A stretch of DNA of 64,000 bases from Fischerella muscicola SAG 1427-1 = PCC 73103 (GTDB lineage Bacteria > Cyanobacteriota > Cyanobacteriia > Cyanobacteriales > Nostocaceae). The notes below the pieces were generated by a model that had not been told where the DNA came from, ran no database searches, and was given only the letters and a program-made list of their open reading frames with translations. The translations under genes were made by a program, and so were the position numbers. Below are positions 25,247-34,486 of this stretch, piece by piece. Position 1 is the first letter of the stretch. Every line of letters starts with the position of its first letter. The DNA lies in NCBI RefSeq assembly GCF_000317245.1, contig NZ_AJLJ01000498.1, forward strand, positions 1 to 64,000, read 5' to 3'.

Positions 25247-26164
25247 ATGACTCCTATTTGGTACAATCGTAAGTTTTGGGCTATTGTTGCTCAAATTATT
25301 GCTGTTTTCATTGCAGTTGCGATCGCACTAATTTTATGGATAAACCTGACAGATAATTTGCAACAACTTGGTATTCAATTGGGTTTTGATTTTCTCAATT
25401 CTCAAGCTTCTTTTGATATTGGTGAAACTCCAATTGCTTATCAAGCTTCTGACCCTTATCGTCGAGCTTTATTAGTAGGTTTAATCAACTCTCTACGAGT
25501 AATAATCTTTGGGATTATCCTGGCAACAGTTGTTGGTATCATCGTCGGTGTAGCGCGACTATCTGATAATTGGTTAGTGCGGAAACTGGCTTTAATTTAC
25601 GTCGAAGTTCTGCGTAACACGCCTTTACTGCTGCAATTATTCTTCTGGTATTTTGCAGTATTTTTAAGTTTGCCGCAAGCAGAAAAGACAATTTCATTTT
25701 TGGGATTAATTGAAATTAGTAATCGGGGAGTTTCCTTTCCTTTTGGAATTAACTTCTCTCCGGAATTATCGACATTAGCTCTTGGTTTGACTTTGTACAC
25801 CGGATCTTTTATTGCTGAAATTATTAGAGCTGGAATTTTATCAGTCCCAAAAGGACAATGGGAAGCAGCAAAAGCATTAGGTTTTCAATCAGGATTAGTC
25901 TTGCGTTTAGTAATTTTTCCTCAAGCTTTGCGGCTCATTATTCCACCACTCACAAGTCAATATCTGAATTTAGCCAAGAATTCAAGTTTAGCGATCGCGA
26001 TTGGTTATCCAGATATTTACTTTGTGGCTTCTACCACTTTTAATCAAACTGGTCGGGCTGTAGAAGTGATGTTGCTAATTATGATTACCTATTTAACCAT
26101 AAGTTTAGTTATCTCATTGATGATGAATTTGCTCAATCAGACTGTGCAATTCAAGGAAAGATAA
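25247..26164 (+). CDS. natG: Amino-acid ABC transporter permease
   Basis: 305 residues, AapQ/HisM type. N-terminal helix at about 10-32, a periplasmic stretch (FDFLNSQASFDIGETPIAYQ), then the binding-protein-dependent permease core with five helices. The EAA loop EAAKALGFQSGLVLRLVIFPQALR contacts the ATPase. It begins directly after a heptamer array, 89 bp after natF, and ends four bases before natH. It should pair with NatH and BgtA to form the N-II uptake system. Confidence 0.9.
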   Translation: MTPIWYNRKFWAIVAQIIAVFIAVAIALILWINLTDNLQQLGIQLGFDFLNSQASFDIGETPIAYQASDPYRRALLVGLINSLRVIIFGIILATVVGIIVGVARLSDNWLVRKLALIYVEVLRNTPLLLQLFFWYFAVFLSLPQAEKTISFLGLIEISNRGVSFPFGINFSPELSTLALGLTLYTGSFIAEIIRAGILSVPKGQWEAAKALGFQSGLVLRLVIFPQALRLIIPPLTSQYLNLAKNSSLAIAIGYPDIYFVASTTFNQTGRAVEVMLLIMITYLTISLVISLMMNLLNQTVQFKER

Positions 26165-26168
26165 GCAA

Positions 26169-27188
26169 ATGTCAAATCAAAATATTCGCAAATGGCTCAA
26201 GAAGAATCTTTTTAATACCTGGTATAATATTATCTTGACTATAGTTTGTGTTTGGTTGCTAATTTATGCAACTACAAATATTTTTAACTGGATATTTCAC
26301 CAAGCACAATGGTTAGTTATTCAAGCTAATTTACCGTTATTTTTAGTAGGTCGATATCCTGCTGAACTTTACTGGCGACTATGGTTAGTACTAGCTATTA
26401 TTTTAAGTCTCTCAATAGTATCATGGGCAGTTTTTACAAAGCGTCTTACTAGTCGCTTGAATCCAATTTTACCCATAGCATGGGCGCTATCTTTTCCAGT
26501 AGTATTGTGGTTAATTGGTGGTGGCTTAGGGTTACAACCTGTCGATACAAATTTATGGAATGGTTTACTACTGACTCTAGTGACTGCTGTCATAAGTATA
26601 GTAATTTCTTTCCCGTTAGGTGTTCTTTTAGCATTGGGACGTCAGAGTAAATTATTTGTGATCAGAAATTTTTCGATTCTTTATATCGAAATTGTGCGCG
26701 GACTACCATTGATTGGCATTTTATTTTTAGCTCAGGTGATGCTACCCTTATTTTTACCAATAGAATTTCGTTTAGATCGAGTCGTCAGAGGTATTGCAGG
26801 TTTAACTCTTTTTAGTGCTGCCTATTTAGCAGAAAATGTGCGTGGGGGATTACAATCAATTCCAAGTGGACAATATGAAGCAGCTAGAGCTTTGGGATTG
26901 AATACTCTTTTTATGATGTTATTCATTATTTTACCGCAAGCTTTACGAGCGGTAATTCCAGCTTTGGTTGGGCAATTTATCGGTTTATTTAAAGATACTT
27001 CCTTATTATCAATTGTGGGATTGTTAGAATTAACTGGTATTTCCCGTTCAATTTTGGCACAACCACAGTATCTAAATCGTTATGCAGAAGTTTATTTATT
27101 TATTGGTTTGCTTTATTGGGTATTTTGTTATGCAATGTCCTTAGCTTCGCAAAGATTAGAAAAGCAATTGGGGATTGGGAAAAGGTGA
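26169..27188 (+). CDS. natH: Amino-acid ABC transporter permease
   Basis: 339 residues, AapM type. Two or three extra N-terminal helices (about 20-40, 68-88, 100-118) precede the permease core, as in the AapM subfamily. The EAA loop reads YEAARALGLNTLFMMLFIILPQ. It starts four bases after natG and ends one base before the ATG of bgtA, so translation is likely coupled. It forms the membrane pore with NatG. Confidence 0.9.
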   Translation: MSNQNIRKWLKKNLFNTWYNIILTIVCVWLLIYATTNIFNWIFHQAQWLVIQANLPLFLVGRYPAELYWRLWLVLAIILSLSIVSWAVFTKRLTSRLNPILPIAWALSFPVVLWLIGGGLGLQPVDTNLWNGLLLTLVTAVISIVISFPLGVLLALGRQSKLFVIRNFSILYIEIVRGLPLIGILFLAQVMLPLFLPIEFRLDRVVRGIAGLTLFSAAYLAENVRGGLQSIPSGQYEAARALGLNTLFMMLFIILPQALRAVIPALVGQFIGLFKDTSLLSIVGLLELTGISRSILAQPQYLNRYAEVYLFIGLLYWVFCYAMSLASQRLEKQLGIGKR

Positions 27189-27189
27189 A

Positions 27190-27930
27190 ATGAATATACA
27201 AGAGCCGATTATTATTGCCCAAGATGTACATAAATGGTATGGCAAGTTCCATGTTTTACAGGGTGCTAGTCTGACGGTAAACCGGGGAGAAGTGGTGGTG
27301 ATTATGGGGCCTTCTGGTTCCGGGAAATCGACTTTTATTCGCACTTTTAACGCCCTAGAAGATTATCAACAAGGACGTATAGAAATAGACGGAATAGCTT
27401 TAACGGATGATTTACGTAATATTGAAGCAATTCGACGAGAAGTAGGGATGGTGTTTCAGCAGTTCAACTTATTTCCACATTTAACAGTACTGCAAAATAT
27501 AAGTTTAGCGCCAATTTGGGTACGGAAGCGATCGCGCATCAAAGCCGAAGAGCTAGCAATGCAATTATTAGAACGAGTCGGAATCTTAGAACAAGCACAG
27601 AAATATCCAGGACAACTTTCGGGGGGACAACAACAACGGGTAGCGATCGCCCGTGCTTTAGCAATGCAACCCAAAGTGATGCTGTTTGATGAACCAACAT
27701 CTGCGCTTGATCCAGAGATGGTACGTGAAGTGTTGGATGTAATCAAAACTCTCGCTGCTGATGGAATGACGATGGTAGTTGTCACCCACGAAGTTGGGTT
27801 TGCAAGAGAAGTCGCCGACCGAGTTATTCTCATGGATGGGGGTGTAATTGTCGAAGTAGCTACACCCAAAGAATTTTTTCAAAATCCCCAGCAGGAACGT
27901 ACCCGCAAGTTTTTATCTCAGATTCTTTAA
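27190..27930 (+). CDS. bgtA: Amino-acid ABC transporter ATP-binding protein
   Basis: 246 residues from ATG 27190, with AAAGGTG just upstream inside the natH stop; a TTG at 27175 would add five residues. All ATPase motifs are present: Walker A GPSGSGKST, Q-loop FQQFNLFPH, signature LSGGQQQRVAIARA, Walker B VMLFDEPTSALD and switch His in VVTHEVGF. In Anabaena BgtA is shared by two amino-acid transporters (N-II and the basic-amino-acid/Gln Bgt system), so loss of this gene could affect more than one uptake system; that is family knowledge, not visible here. Confidence 0.92.
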   Translation: MNIQEPIIIAQDVHKWYGKFHVLQGASLTVNRGEVVVIMGPSGSGKSTFIRTFNALEDYQQGRIEIDGIALTDDLRNIEAIRREVGMVFQQFNLFPHLTVLQNISLAPIWVRKRSRIKAEELAMQLLERVGILEQAQKYPGQLSGGQQQRVAIARALAMQPKVMLFDEPTSALDPEMVREVLDVIKTLAADGMTMVVVTHEVGFAREVADRVILMDGGVIVEVATPKEFFQNPQQERTRKFLSQIL

Positions 27931-27985
27931 AAGGAATCGCGGATTTTCCTAACGGAGGCGCACTCGCGTTCAGGAATTAATTTAG

Positions 27986-28105
27986 AATACGATTCAGTTA
28001 AAGGTTTTTGGTACAAAAAATGCTACTTAAGAGACGCGTGGCAAGATCCCGCAGGGTAATTTCGCGTCTCCATAAATGATTCTGAGCTTATCACCAAGCA
28101 TGTTA
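27986..28105. mobile_element. Decayed copy of the CAATACGGTTCAG MITE
   Basis: AATACGATTCAGTTAAAGG and TTTTTGGTACAAAAAATG at the left match 11188-11223 of the intact element, and TGAGCTTATC near 28082 matches its right part (GGGCTTATC), but the terminal GAACCGTATT is lost. The interior palindrome (GAGACGCG with CGCGTCTC) is a different insert. Confidence 0.6.
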
Positions 28106-28603
28106 CCGTGAACAGTCAGAAACATATCTAGTGGCTTAGGACGGAAAAGTAGCTACTTCTGTGCTAGCTTCTTGCATCTTCCTATCTGCTGGTATTGATG
28201 AGATGCGGTTAGTCTTTGTTGCCAAAATTATAGACAAAAGCTTAGGGAAGACAATGCAAATTACAGTACTAATCGAAGTCAGGAGCAAACCATCTATTAA
28301 ACCCATATATAAATCTCCTTTTTTAATTTTGTATCTGTTTACTCTATTCTTAAACTAAATTTCTCAGATTGATAGAGTATATTGTTTTGAATTTCTTTTG
28401 GTTAATATAAGCTATTTTTAATTTTAATTTTTATTGAGATTTTAACTCTATCTCAAGGTATTGTAAAAGGCGAGAAGATAGTGTAGATTTGAAGCGGCCG
28501 TTGCTTTTAGTATTTCACGAATTTAAAAAAAAAGCAATATTAAACTTTAAATTTTAAGTTAGGCTTTAAACTAGATAGTGTTCCTAAATTATTTGCTGAA
28601 CAA

Positions 28604-28640
28604 CAAGATCCCCGATTTCTTAAAGAGACCGGGGATCTTG
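28604..28640. repeat. Palindromic repeat, copy B
   Basis: CAAGATCCCCG (28604-28614) pairs with CGGGGATCTTG (28630-28640). Same family as copies at 4924, 50325, 58048 and 61454. It sits inside the 0.9 kb gene-poor gap 27931-28844, far from any stop codon. A 65-codon frame in that gap (28161-28358) needs a GTG start and looks non-coding. Confidence 0.7.
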
Positions 28641-28773
28641 ATATTTGGATATTTACAAGTCAGAGAGGACTGTTATAGATAAAATTAAATGATTAACATA
28701 GGTTTTATTGAAGATGATGTTTTGAGCAATAAATATACTTTTTGAGAAATCAAGCACAGATTTAGCTAATACC

Positions 28774-28801
28774 CCAATCACCAATCACCAATCACCAATT
28801 A
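28774..28801. repeat. CCAATCA heptamer repeat
   Basis: Three perfect CCAATCA units and one CCAATTA variant. A short tandem heptamer repeat of the type usual in heterocystous cyanobacteria. Confidence 0.7.
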
Positions 28802-28844
28802 TCCATAATTCACATTATGCGTAATTGATTAAACAAAACTCACT

Positions 28845-29090
28845 TTAGTTGGGTGAACATCTTCCACAGAAACGAGGACTAAATTTACACGATGGGCCAC
28901 CTGTGATTACATAAGACGTACAAAAAGGAAAGCTAGTAAGTTTCTGTTGAGTTTTTCTTGGGGTAGAAGCTTTCTGCAATAGTCTAGTAGGTTTGATTTT
29001 TGGAGCGGTAATGATACTTAAAAGTCGGGGAAATGTTAGGCAAACAATCGTGCTAATTAGAGTCAGCAATACAGCATCTATGCGAGCCAT
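28845..29090 (-). CDS. Small membrane or secreted protein, Cys-rich C-terminus
   Basis: 81 residues. A hydrophobic N-terminal helix (residues 7-27) is followed by a basic stretch and a C-terminal segment with three cysteines (GPSCKFSPRFCGRC). The ribosome site GGAAGAGGTG on the minus strand, six to eight bases before the ATG, is the best argument that it is real. A 10-bp inverted repeat lies in the leader. No family recognised. It stands alone between the nat operon and aas. Confidence 0.5.
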   Translation of the reverse strand: MARIDAVLLTLISTIVCLTFPRLLSIITAPKIKPTRLLQKASTPRKTQQKLTSFPFCTSYVITGGPSCKFSPRFCGRCSPN

Positions 29091-29140
29091 AGGTAATCAC
29101 CTCTTCCTTTTTGATGGGGCTTGGATAATAGGCGTCTATT

Positions 29141-29182
29141 GTTTTTAGTTAGTAAAAAGACTTATTTCAACCAACTAAAAAC
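29141..29182 (-). promoter_or_regulatory. Inverted repeat upstream of the small membrane protein
   Basis: GTTTTTAGTT (29141-29150) pairs with AACTAAAAAC (29173-29182), 22 nt apart, in the 5' region of the minus-strand gene at 28845. Could be a leader hairpin or an operator; nothing decides between them. Confidence 0.35.
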
Positions 29183-29365
29183 CAAAGTTGGTATTGCTTT
29201 TTGTTTATCTTATTTCATTCTACTATAGATTTTTTTATATATCTACATCAAATCCTTAAAAATTCTTGCAGCCAGAATATATTGTGTCTATTCAGATTAG
29301 GCAGTTTATCCTGATTGCAGCATAAGCTGGAAAAATAAACTATTGATTACTTAACCCATAGTGTG

Positions 29366-31345
29366 ATGTCAAAAACTCTTGTAGAAAATGCTTTTCTGGC
29401 CAATATCACTGCACAAGAACGCCAAGTGATTAAGGATTTACCAGATTATTCTGGTGTGGGGTCACTACCAGAAATTTGGCCTTTAGCAGCACAAAGATTT
29501 GGTAATATTGTTGCCCTTCGTGATCCTAATACCAAGCCAGAATTAGTGTTCACATATACTCAACTAAACCAGCAAATTCAACAGTTTGCAGCTGGATTAC
29601 AGGCATTGGGAGTACAAGCAGGCGATCGCATTTCTCTGATTGCTGACAATAGTCCCCGTTGGTTTATTGCTGATCAGGGAATTATGACGGCGGGGGCGGC
29701 GGATGCGGTGCGGAGTTCCCAAGCCGACAAAGAGGAATTACTCTTCATTTTGACTAATAGTGGCAGCACAGCGCTGGTAGTGGAAGATGTAAAAACACTT
29801 AACAAACTACGCGATCGCCTGCATGATTTGCCGATTCAATTTGTAATTGTCCTCAGCAACGAAGCATTACCAGCAGCCGAAACCCCCAAACTGTATACAT
29901 TCACCCAGTTGATGGAAATTGGTGCGAAGCATTCCTTACAACCAGTCAAACGCCACCCTCATGATCTGGCTACCCTGATTTATACTTCTGGAACAACGGG
30001 TAAACCAAAGGGTGTGATGCTGACTTATCGTAATTTGATGCATCAAATTCTATGTTTCCCAACAGTGGTGCAACCCCAACCCGGAGATACTGTTTTGAGT
30101 ATTCTTCCCACCTGGCACAGTTATGAGCGTAGTTGCGAATATTTTCTACTTTCTGTTGGTTGTACTCAAGTTTATACCAACCTCCGCTCCATCAAGCGAG
30201 ATTTGAAAGAATACAAACCTCATTACATGATAGCTGTACCGCGTCTTTTAGAATCTATTTATGAAGGAGCGCAAAAACAGTTCCGTGAACAACCAGCTTC
30301 TCGACAACGGTTGATTAACTTCTTTTTTGGCATAGGCGAGAAATATATTCAAGCACGGCGGACTTTGACGGGATTGAATTTACAGAATCTTAATCCTGGC
30401 ATCGGCGATCGCTTAACAGCTAGTTTACAAGTTGCCGCTTTATCGCCTCTGTATAGCTTGGGAGAAAAACTAGTTTATAGCAAAGTCAGGGAAGCAACTG
30501 GCGGACGAGTCAAACAGATGATTAGCGGCGGTGGTGCGCTTCCCAAGCATGTAGATGACTTTTTTGAAATTCTTGGTGTCGAGATTTTGGTAGGCTATGG
30601 CTTGACAGAAACTTCCCCTGTCACCCATGTACGGCGTTACTGGCGGAATTTACGTGGTGCATCTGGCCAACCAATACCAGGTACAGAAGCAAAAATAGTT
30701 GATCCAGAGACTAAAAAAGAGCTACCAAAAGGAGAACGGGGTTTAGTATTACTGCGGGGGCCACAAATCATGCAAGGTTATTACCAAAATCCCGAAGCCA
30801 CAGCCAAAGCCATTGATCCAGAAGGTTGGTTTGATAGCGGTGATTTAGGTTGGTTAACACCAGAAAATGACTTGGTTCTGACCGGACGAGCCAAAGATAC
30901 GATTGTATTAACGAATGGGGAAAATATCGAACCGCTACCGATAGAGGATGCTTGTTTGCGATCGCCCTACATCGATCAGATTATGCTGGTTGGGCAAGAT
31001 CGTAAATCTCTGGGTGCTTTAATTGTTCCTAATTTGGAAGCTTTAGAAAAATGGGCAATTTCTCAGAACCTCCAACTAGATATAAAGGATGAAAATGTTA
31101 CTTCGCTTACCAGTCAAAAAATAAACCTGGAGAGTAAAATAATCCAGGATTTATTCCGGCAAGAACTGAATCGGGAAGTGCAAAACCGTCCAGGTTACAG
31201 ACCAGACGATCGCATCGGCCCATTCAAGCTGATTCTTGAGCCATTTTCCATCGAAAATGGCATGATGACCCAAACTCTGAAAATCAAGCGGCATGTCGTG
31301 ATGCAGCATTATCACGATATTATTAACGGAATGTTTGCCTCATAA
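29366..31345 (+). CDS. aas: Acyl-ACP synthetase / long-chain fatty acid ligase
   Basis: 659 residues, an AMP-forming ligase. The P-loop is TLIYTSGTTGKPKGVMLTY, followed by WHSYERSCEY and the GYGLTETSPV motif; the GD motif is FDSGDLGW, and RAKDTIVLTNGENIEP is the hinge and adenylate-binding region. This matches cyanobacterial Aas, which recycles free fatty acids by charging acyl carrier protein at the membrane. ATG 29366 directly follows a GTG at 29363; either could serve. The YlqD-family gene follows after 36 bp on the same strand. Confidence 0.9.
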   Translation: MSKTLVENAFLANITAQERQVIKDLPDYSGVGSLPEIWPLAAQRFGNIVALRDPNTKPELVFTYTQLNQQIQQFAAGLQALGVQAGDRISLIADNSPRWFIADQGIMTAGAADAVRSSQADKEELLFILTNSGSTALVVEDVKTLNKLRDRLHDLPIQFVIVLSNEALPAAETPKLYTFTQLMEIGAKHSLQPVKRHPHDLATLIYTSGTTGKPKGVMLTYRNLMHQILCFPTVVQPQPGDTVLSILPTWHSYERSCEYFLLSVGCTQVYTNLRSIKRDLKEYKPHYMIAVPRLLESIYEGAQKQFREQPASRQRLINFFFGIGEKYIQARRTLTGLNLQNLNPGIGDRLTASLQVAALSPLYSLGEKLVYSKVREATGGRVKQMISGGGALPKHVDDFFEILGVEILVGYGLTETSPVTHVRRYWRNLRGASGQPIPGTEAKIVDPETKKELPKGERGLVLLRGPQIMQGYYQNPEATAKAIDPEGWFDSGDLGWLTPENDLVLTGRAKDTIVLTNGENIEPLPIEDACLRSPYIDQIMLVGQDRKSLGALIVPNLEALEKWAISQNLQLDIKDENVTSLTSQKINLESKIIQDLFRQELNREVQNRPGYRPDDRIGPFKLILEPFSIENGMMTQTLKIKRHVVMQHYHDIINGMFAS

Positions 31346-31381
31346 GTCCACTGCAAACTATCAAAAAACGTGAACTCTTTT

Positions 31382-31831
31382 ATGGATGTCTCCAAACCTC
31401 AACTGCTCTTAAAGCGCGTCGTCAACATTAAAGCCATTGTCACTCCCTTGTGGAAAGAGGAAGTGCAACAGCAACTGCAAGCGCAAATTAATCAAATTGA
31501 CCAGCAATTGCAACAGTTGGACATCCAAGGGCAACGGGCAGTAGCAGAAGTACAAAAGCAAACTCTGCAACCGCCCGGTCCCCAAGCCCTCCAACAAATT
31601 GAGAGCATTCAATACCAGGTCAACCAAAAGAAAAGTGAACTGCTAGAGCAAAAAAATCAAAGTCTGCAAAATCTCCAGCAAGTGCAGCTTTTAGAGTTAG
31701 ACCAAGAAGTCAATCAATTTCAGATGGAAGGCTTTTTCCGTGTGGAACCAGGGGATAACTTAATTAGCAAAATGCAGGTCGAAGTTGTACTACGCGATGG
31801 TGTTGTAGAAGAAATTCGCGGCGACGTCTAA
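31382..31831 (+). CDS. YlqD-family coiled-coil protein
   Basis: 149 residues from ATG 31382 (GTG 31370 possible). The N-terminus (LLLKRVVNIKAIVTPLWKEEV) and the C-terminus (FRVEPGDNLISKMQVEVVLRDG) match YlqD proteins; between them is a Gln- and Leu-rich coiled coil at about 30-110. Function unknown; the family occurs in Firmicutes and cyanobacteria. It lies 36 bp after aas and is probably co-transcribed. Confidence 0.8.
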   Translation: MDVSKPQLLLKRVVNIKAIVTPLWKEEVQQQLQAQINQIDQQLQQLDIQGQRAVAEVQKQTLQPPGPQALQQIESIQYQVNQKKSELLEQKNQSLQNLQQVQLLELDQEVNQFQMEGFFRVEPGDNLISKMQVEVVLRDGVVEEIRGDV

Positions 31832-31891
31832 ACTCGATTCTCAATCAGTTAACAGTCAACAGTTAACACTAAGCAAACAAACCTAATAACT

Positions 31892-31920
31892 GTACAGACG
31901 CGATGTTCCTCGCGTCTCTA
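31892..31920. repeat. 30-nt palindromic repeat, second copy
   Basis: GTACAGACGCGATGTTCC then TCGCGTCTCTA, the same palindrome as at 15475. It follows a degenerate CAGTTAACAGTCAACAG repeat in the gap after the YlqD gene. Confidence 0.65.
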
Positions 31921-32009
31921 GCAAACTGATAAATGTAAACTCCTTACACCACACCTGCTTGCTCCTTACTGTTTACTCCTCGCCAATCGCTGCTGTCGTG
32001 TAAGTGTAT

Positions 32010-32531
32010 CTACTGGCAGATTACCTTGACCAAATTTTGCTTACCGTGGTTTGAAAAACATTTCTCTTGGGAACCAGCCCAAACAATTTGCCACAGAGGA
32101 GGAGAGCTAGCCAACAGCGATCGCCCAAAGCTGCTCAATTCAACTCGGTACTTGACAGTGCTGACTTCTGTATTACCAGAATCAGTTTGGACAATTGTTA
32201 CTAACGCCTGGTTCGGTTGTGGGTAATATACCTCTACCTTGCGCCTTCCTTGTTCTGCTTCACTGTTATCAAAAGCATCAAGAGCCAGAGCAGCCGGATC
32301 AGTACCTTGGAGAACAGACTTAATACTATCCAAAGGTATGGTTTTATACTTAGCTCGCTCAGGATTTGTCACAATTTCCTGAGCAGCAGCTACGGCGGCA
32401 GAATGCTGCTGTGGTTTAGTGCTATTGGTGATCAGTGCATTTTGCTGGCGATTGTTTAGATACACTCCAGCAATTGCAGTGGCGAAGATACTTAGTACCA
32501 AAATTACCAAAATCTTCAACTTTGCCGACAT
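32010..32531 (-). CDS. Single-pass membrane protein of unknown function
   Basis: 173 residues. One membrane helix at about 5-24 (ILVILVLSIFATAIAGVYL), a low-complexity linker with Gln, Ala and Ser, then a beta-type domain of about 120 residues (KVEVYYPQPNQALVTIVQTD) ending with two cysteines. Probably periplasmic, anchored by its N-terminus. No family recognised. Divergent from the E2 gene at 32771. Confidence 0.7.
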   Translation of the reverse strand: MSAKLKILVILVLSIFATAIAGVYLNNRQQNALITNSTKPQQHSAAVAAAQEIVTNPERAKYKTIPLDSIKSVLQGTDPAALALDAFDNSEAEQGRRKVEVYYPQPNQALVTIVQTDSGNTEVSTVKYRVELSSFGRSLLASSPPLWQIVWAGSQEKCFSNHGKQNLVKVICQ

Positions 32532-32770
32532 AAAAAGTTAAAAAGCACTTTCAAACAGTTTATTTATCACTTTTGCATTTTAGATTGAAGGATTACTCTA
32601 TTTCCTCTGACTTTTGAGTAATTATTCTGATGTAAGCAGCCGTGATAAGAAATACAAATTAATAGACTCCCAGGTAATAGAATAGTTCCTCACGTCGGTC
32701 GTCAAGATACAATTCGATCTGGCATTAATTTTGTTAAAGTCTATAATTTATCGATTTGCCAAACCCCATT

Positions 32771-34084
32771 ATGAGCATTTACGAAGTTTTCATGCCCGCG
32801 CTTAGTTCCACTATGACCGAAGGAAAAATTGTCTCCTGGGTCAAATCTCCGGGCGACAAGGTGGAAAAAGGCGAAACGGTGGTGGTTGTCGAGTCGGATA
32901 AGGCAGATATGGATGTGGAATCCTTCTATGAAGGATATCTGGCCAACATCATTGTGCAGGCTGGTGAAACTGCACCAGTAGGAGCTGCGATCGCCCTGTT
33001 AGCAGAAACTGAAGCCGAAATTGAAACAGCCAAGTCTCAAGCCCAAGGCGGCGGCACTGCAAAACCTGAAATGACTGCTACTACTGCTTCCACAAAAACC
33101 GCAGATCCAGCCGCTTCCTTCACACCTGTCTTGGCGACTCAAAACGGCTCCAACCATCGCTCTGGTCGGGTCGTAGCTTCACCCCGCGCCCGCAAATTGG
33201 CCAAAGAACTTAAAGTTGATTTGAATAATATTTCTGGTAGTGGCCCCCACGGTCGTATTATTGCTGAAGATGTAGAAGCAGTAGTTGGTAAAGCCAGCCC
33301 CCAACCTGCTACAGCGGCTTCCATCACCCCACCAGCGGTTATGACACCCGTAGTAACCGCACCAGTTACAAAACCAACAGCGGTACCCACACCAGCAGTT
33401 GCCGCAGTTCCGGGTCAAGTAGTGCCTTTAACTACTTTACAAAGTGCCGTGGCACGCAATATGGTTGCTAGCTTATCAGTGCCAGTGATCCATGTCGGTT
33501 ACACAATTACTACTGATGCCCTCGACAAGTTATATAAACAAATTAAATCAAAGGGTGTAACCATGACTGCGCTACTGGCAAAAGCCGTAGCGATGACACT
33601 GCAAAAACACCCATTAATCAATGCCAATTACTCAGACCAAGGTATTGTCTATCCTGCTAGTATCAATGTAGCTGTCGCCGTAGCCATGGATGATGGCGGA
33701 TTGATCACACCAGTGTTGCAAAACGCTGATCAGATGGATATTTATTCTTTATCCCGCACCTGGAAGTCTTTGGTAGAAAGAGCAAGAGTCAAAAAGTTGC
33801 AACCAGAAGAATACAGCACTGGCACATTGACACTGTCAAACTTAGGGATGTTTGGCGTCGATAGATTTGATGCAATTTTACCGCCCGGACAAGGTTCAAT
33901 ATTGGCGATTGGTGCATCTCGCCCGCAAGTCGTGGCTACAACAGATGGAATGTTTGGGGTGAAACAACAAATGCAGGTAAATATGACTAGTGATCACCGT
34001 ATGATTTACGGCGCTCATGCTGCGGCGTTCTTACAGGATTTAGCGAAGTTGATTGAAAGTAATCCGCAATCGTTAACTATGTAA
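32771..34084 (+). CDS. pdhC: Pyruvate dehydrogenase E2, dihydrolipoamide acetyltransferase
   Basis: 437 residues from ATG 32771 (a TTG lies 15 bases earlier). One lipoyl domain with acceptor Lys44 in ESDKADMD, an Ala-, Thr- and Pro-rich linker, a peripheral subunit-binding domain (ASPRARKLAKELKVDLNNISG), a second linker, and the catalytic domain that ends in TSDHRMIYGAHAA. The Tyr in DHRxxYG replaces the usual Asp and is normal for cyanobacterial and plastid E2. It transfers acetyl groups to CoA in the pyruvate dehydrogenase complex. Other subunits are not nearby, as usual in cyanobacteria. A good hairpin terminator follows. Confidence 0.93.
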   Translation: MSIYEVFMPALSSTMTEGKIVSWVKSPGDKVEKGETVVVVESDKADMDVESFYEGYLANIIVQAGETAPVGAAIALLAETEAEIETAKSQAQGGGTAKPEMTATTASTKTADPAASFTPVLATQNGSNHRSGRVVASPRARKLAKELKVDLNNISGSGPHGRIIAEDVEAVVGKASPQPATAASITPPAVMTPVVTAPVTKPTAVPTPAVAAVPGQVVPLTTLQSAVARNMVASLSVPVIHVGYTITTDALDKLYKQIKSKGVTMTALLAKAVAMTLQKHPLINANYSDQGIVYPASINVAVAVAMDDGGLITPVLQNADQMDIYSLSRTWKSLVERARVKKLQPEEYSTGTLTLSNLGMFGVDRFDAILPPGQGSILAIGASRPQVVATTDGMFGVKQQMQVNMTSDHRMIYGAHAAAFLQDLAKLIESNPQSLTM

Positions 34085-34122
34085 GAAAAATTGAGGTGAA
34101 AATCCTGTTTTAACAGCAAAAT

Positions 34123-34156
34123 AAAGACTTGGGGGTTTTAACCTCCAAGTCTTTTT
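34123..34156 (+). terminator. Intrinsic terminator of the E2 gene
   Basis: AAAGACTTGGGGGTT and AACCTCCAAGTCTTT form a 13-15-bp stem around a TT-A-type loop, with one G-T pair, followed by TT-GATT. It starts 39 bases after the stop codon. Confidence 0.85.
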
Positions 34157-34188
34157 GATTGTGAGGCTGGAAATTCCAGGTGGACTAA

Positions 34189-34309
34189 TACCAATTTGAA
34201 AAAAGAATGCGACAGATCAATCTTGTAGAGACGCGATAAATCGCGTCTGATATTCCGATTTATCACGTCTCATATTCTAAATATGTCGCAAACATTTTTT
34301 GAATCGGTA
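34189..34309. mobile_element. MITE with TACCAATTTGAAAAA ends
   Basis: TACCAATTTGAAAAAAGAAT plus GCGACA (34189-34214) pairs imperfectly with TGTCGCAAACATTTTTTGAA plus TCGGTA (34284-34309). The interior holds nested GACGCGAT palindromes. This family (ATACCAATTTGAAAAA) is abundant in Nostocales intergenic DNA. No coding capacity. Confidence 0.7.
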
Positions 34310-34318
34310 TAATTCCTG

Positions 34319-34481
34319 ATATCTTGCACCAACCCCGTATCCCGCCTCAGAATTAATTCTGAGGCTAATAGCATAAGTCCGTTAAAACGGACTCAAACAT
34401 TGTCCTAGTCAGATTTATCTGACTTTAGCTATTAGCTAATAAATTTATTTATTGGCGGGATGAAAAGCTGATGCAAGATAT
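34319..34481. mobile_element. MITE with ATATCTTGCA ends
   Basis: ATATCTTGCA (34319-34328) and TGCAAGATAT (34472-34481) are perfect inverted ends, extended inward by ATCCCGCC/GGCGGGAT. The interior has three palindromes (CCTCAGAATTAATTCTGAGG, AGTCCGTTAAAACGGACT, AGTCAGATTTATCTGACT). It ends six bases before the Wzc stop codon and directly follows the previous element. A half copy is at 24013. Confidence 0.7.
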
Positions 34482-34486
34482 AAGAT

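Noticed and set aside
28161..28358. 65-codon plus-strand frame
   Set aside because: GTG start without a ribosome site in AT-rich gap DNA; hydrophobic tail comes from T-rich sequence.
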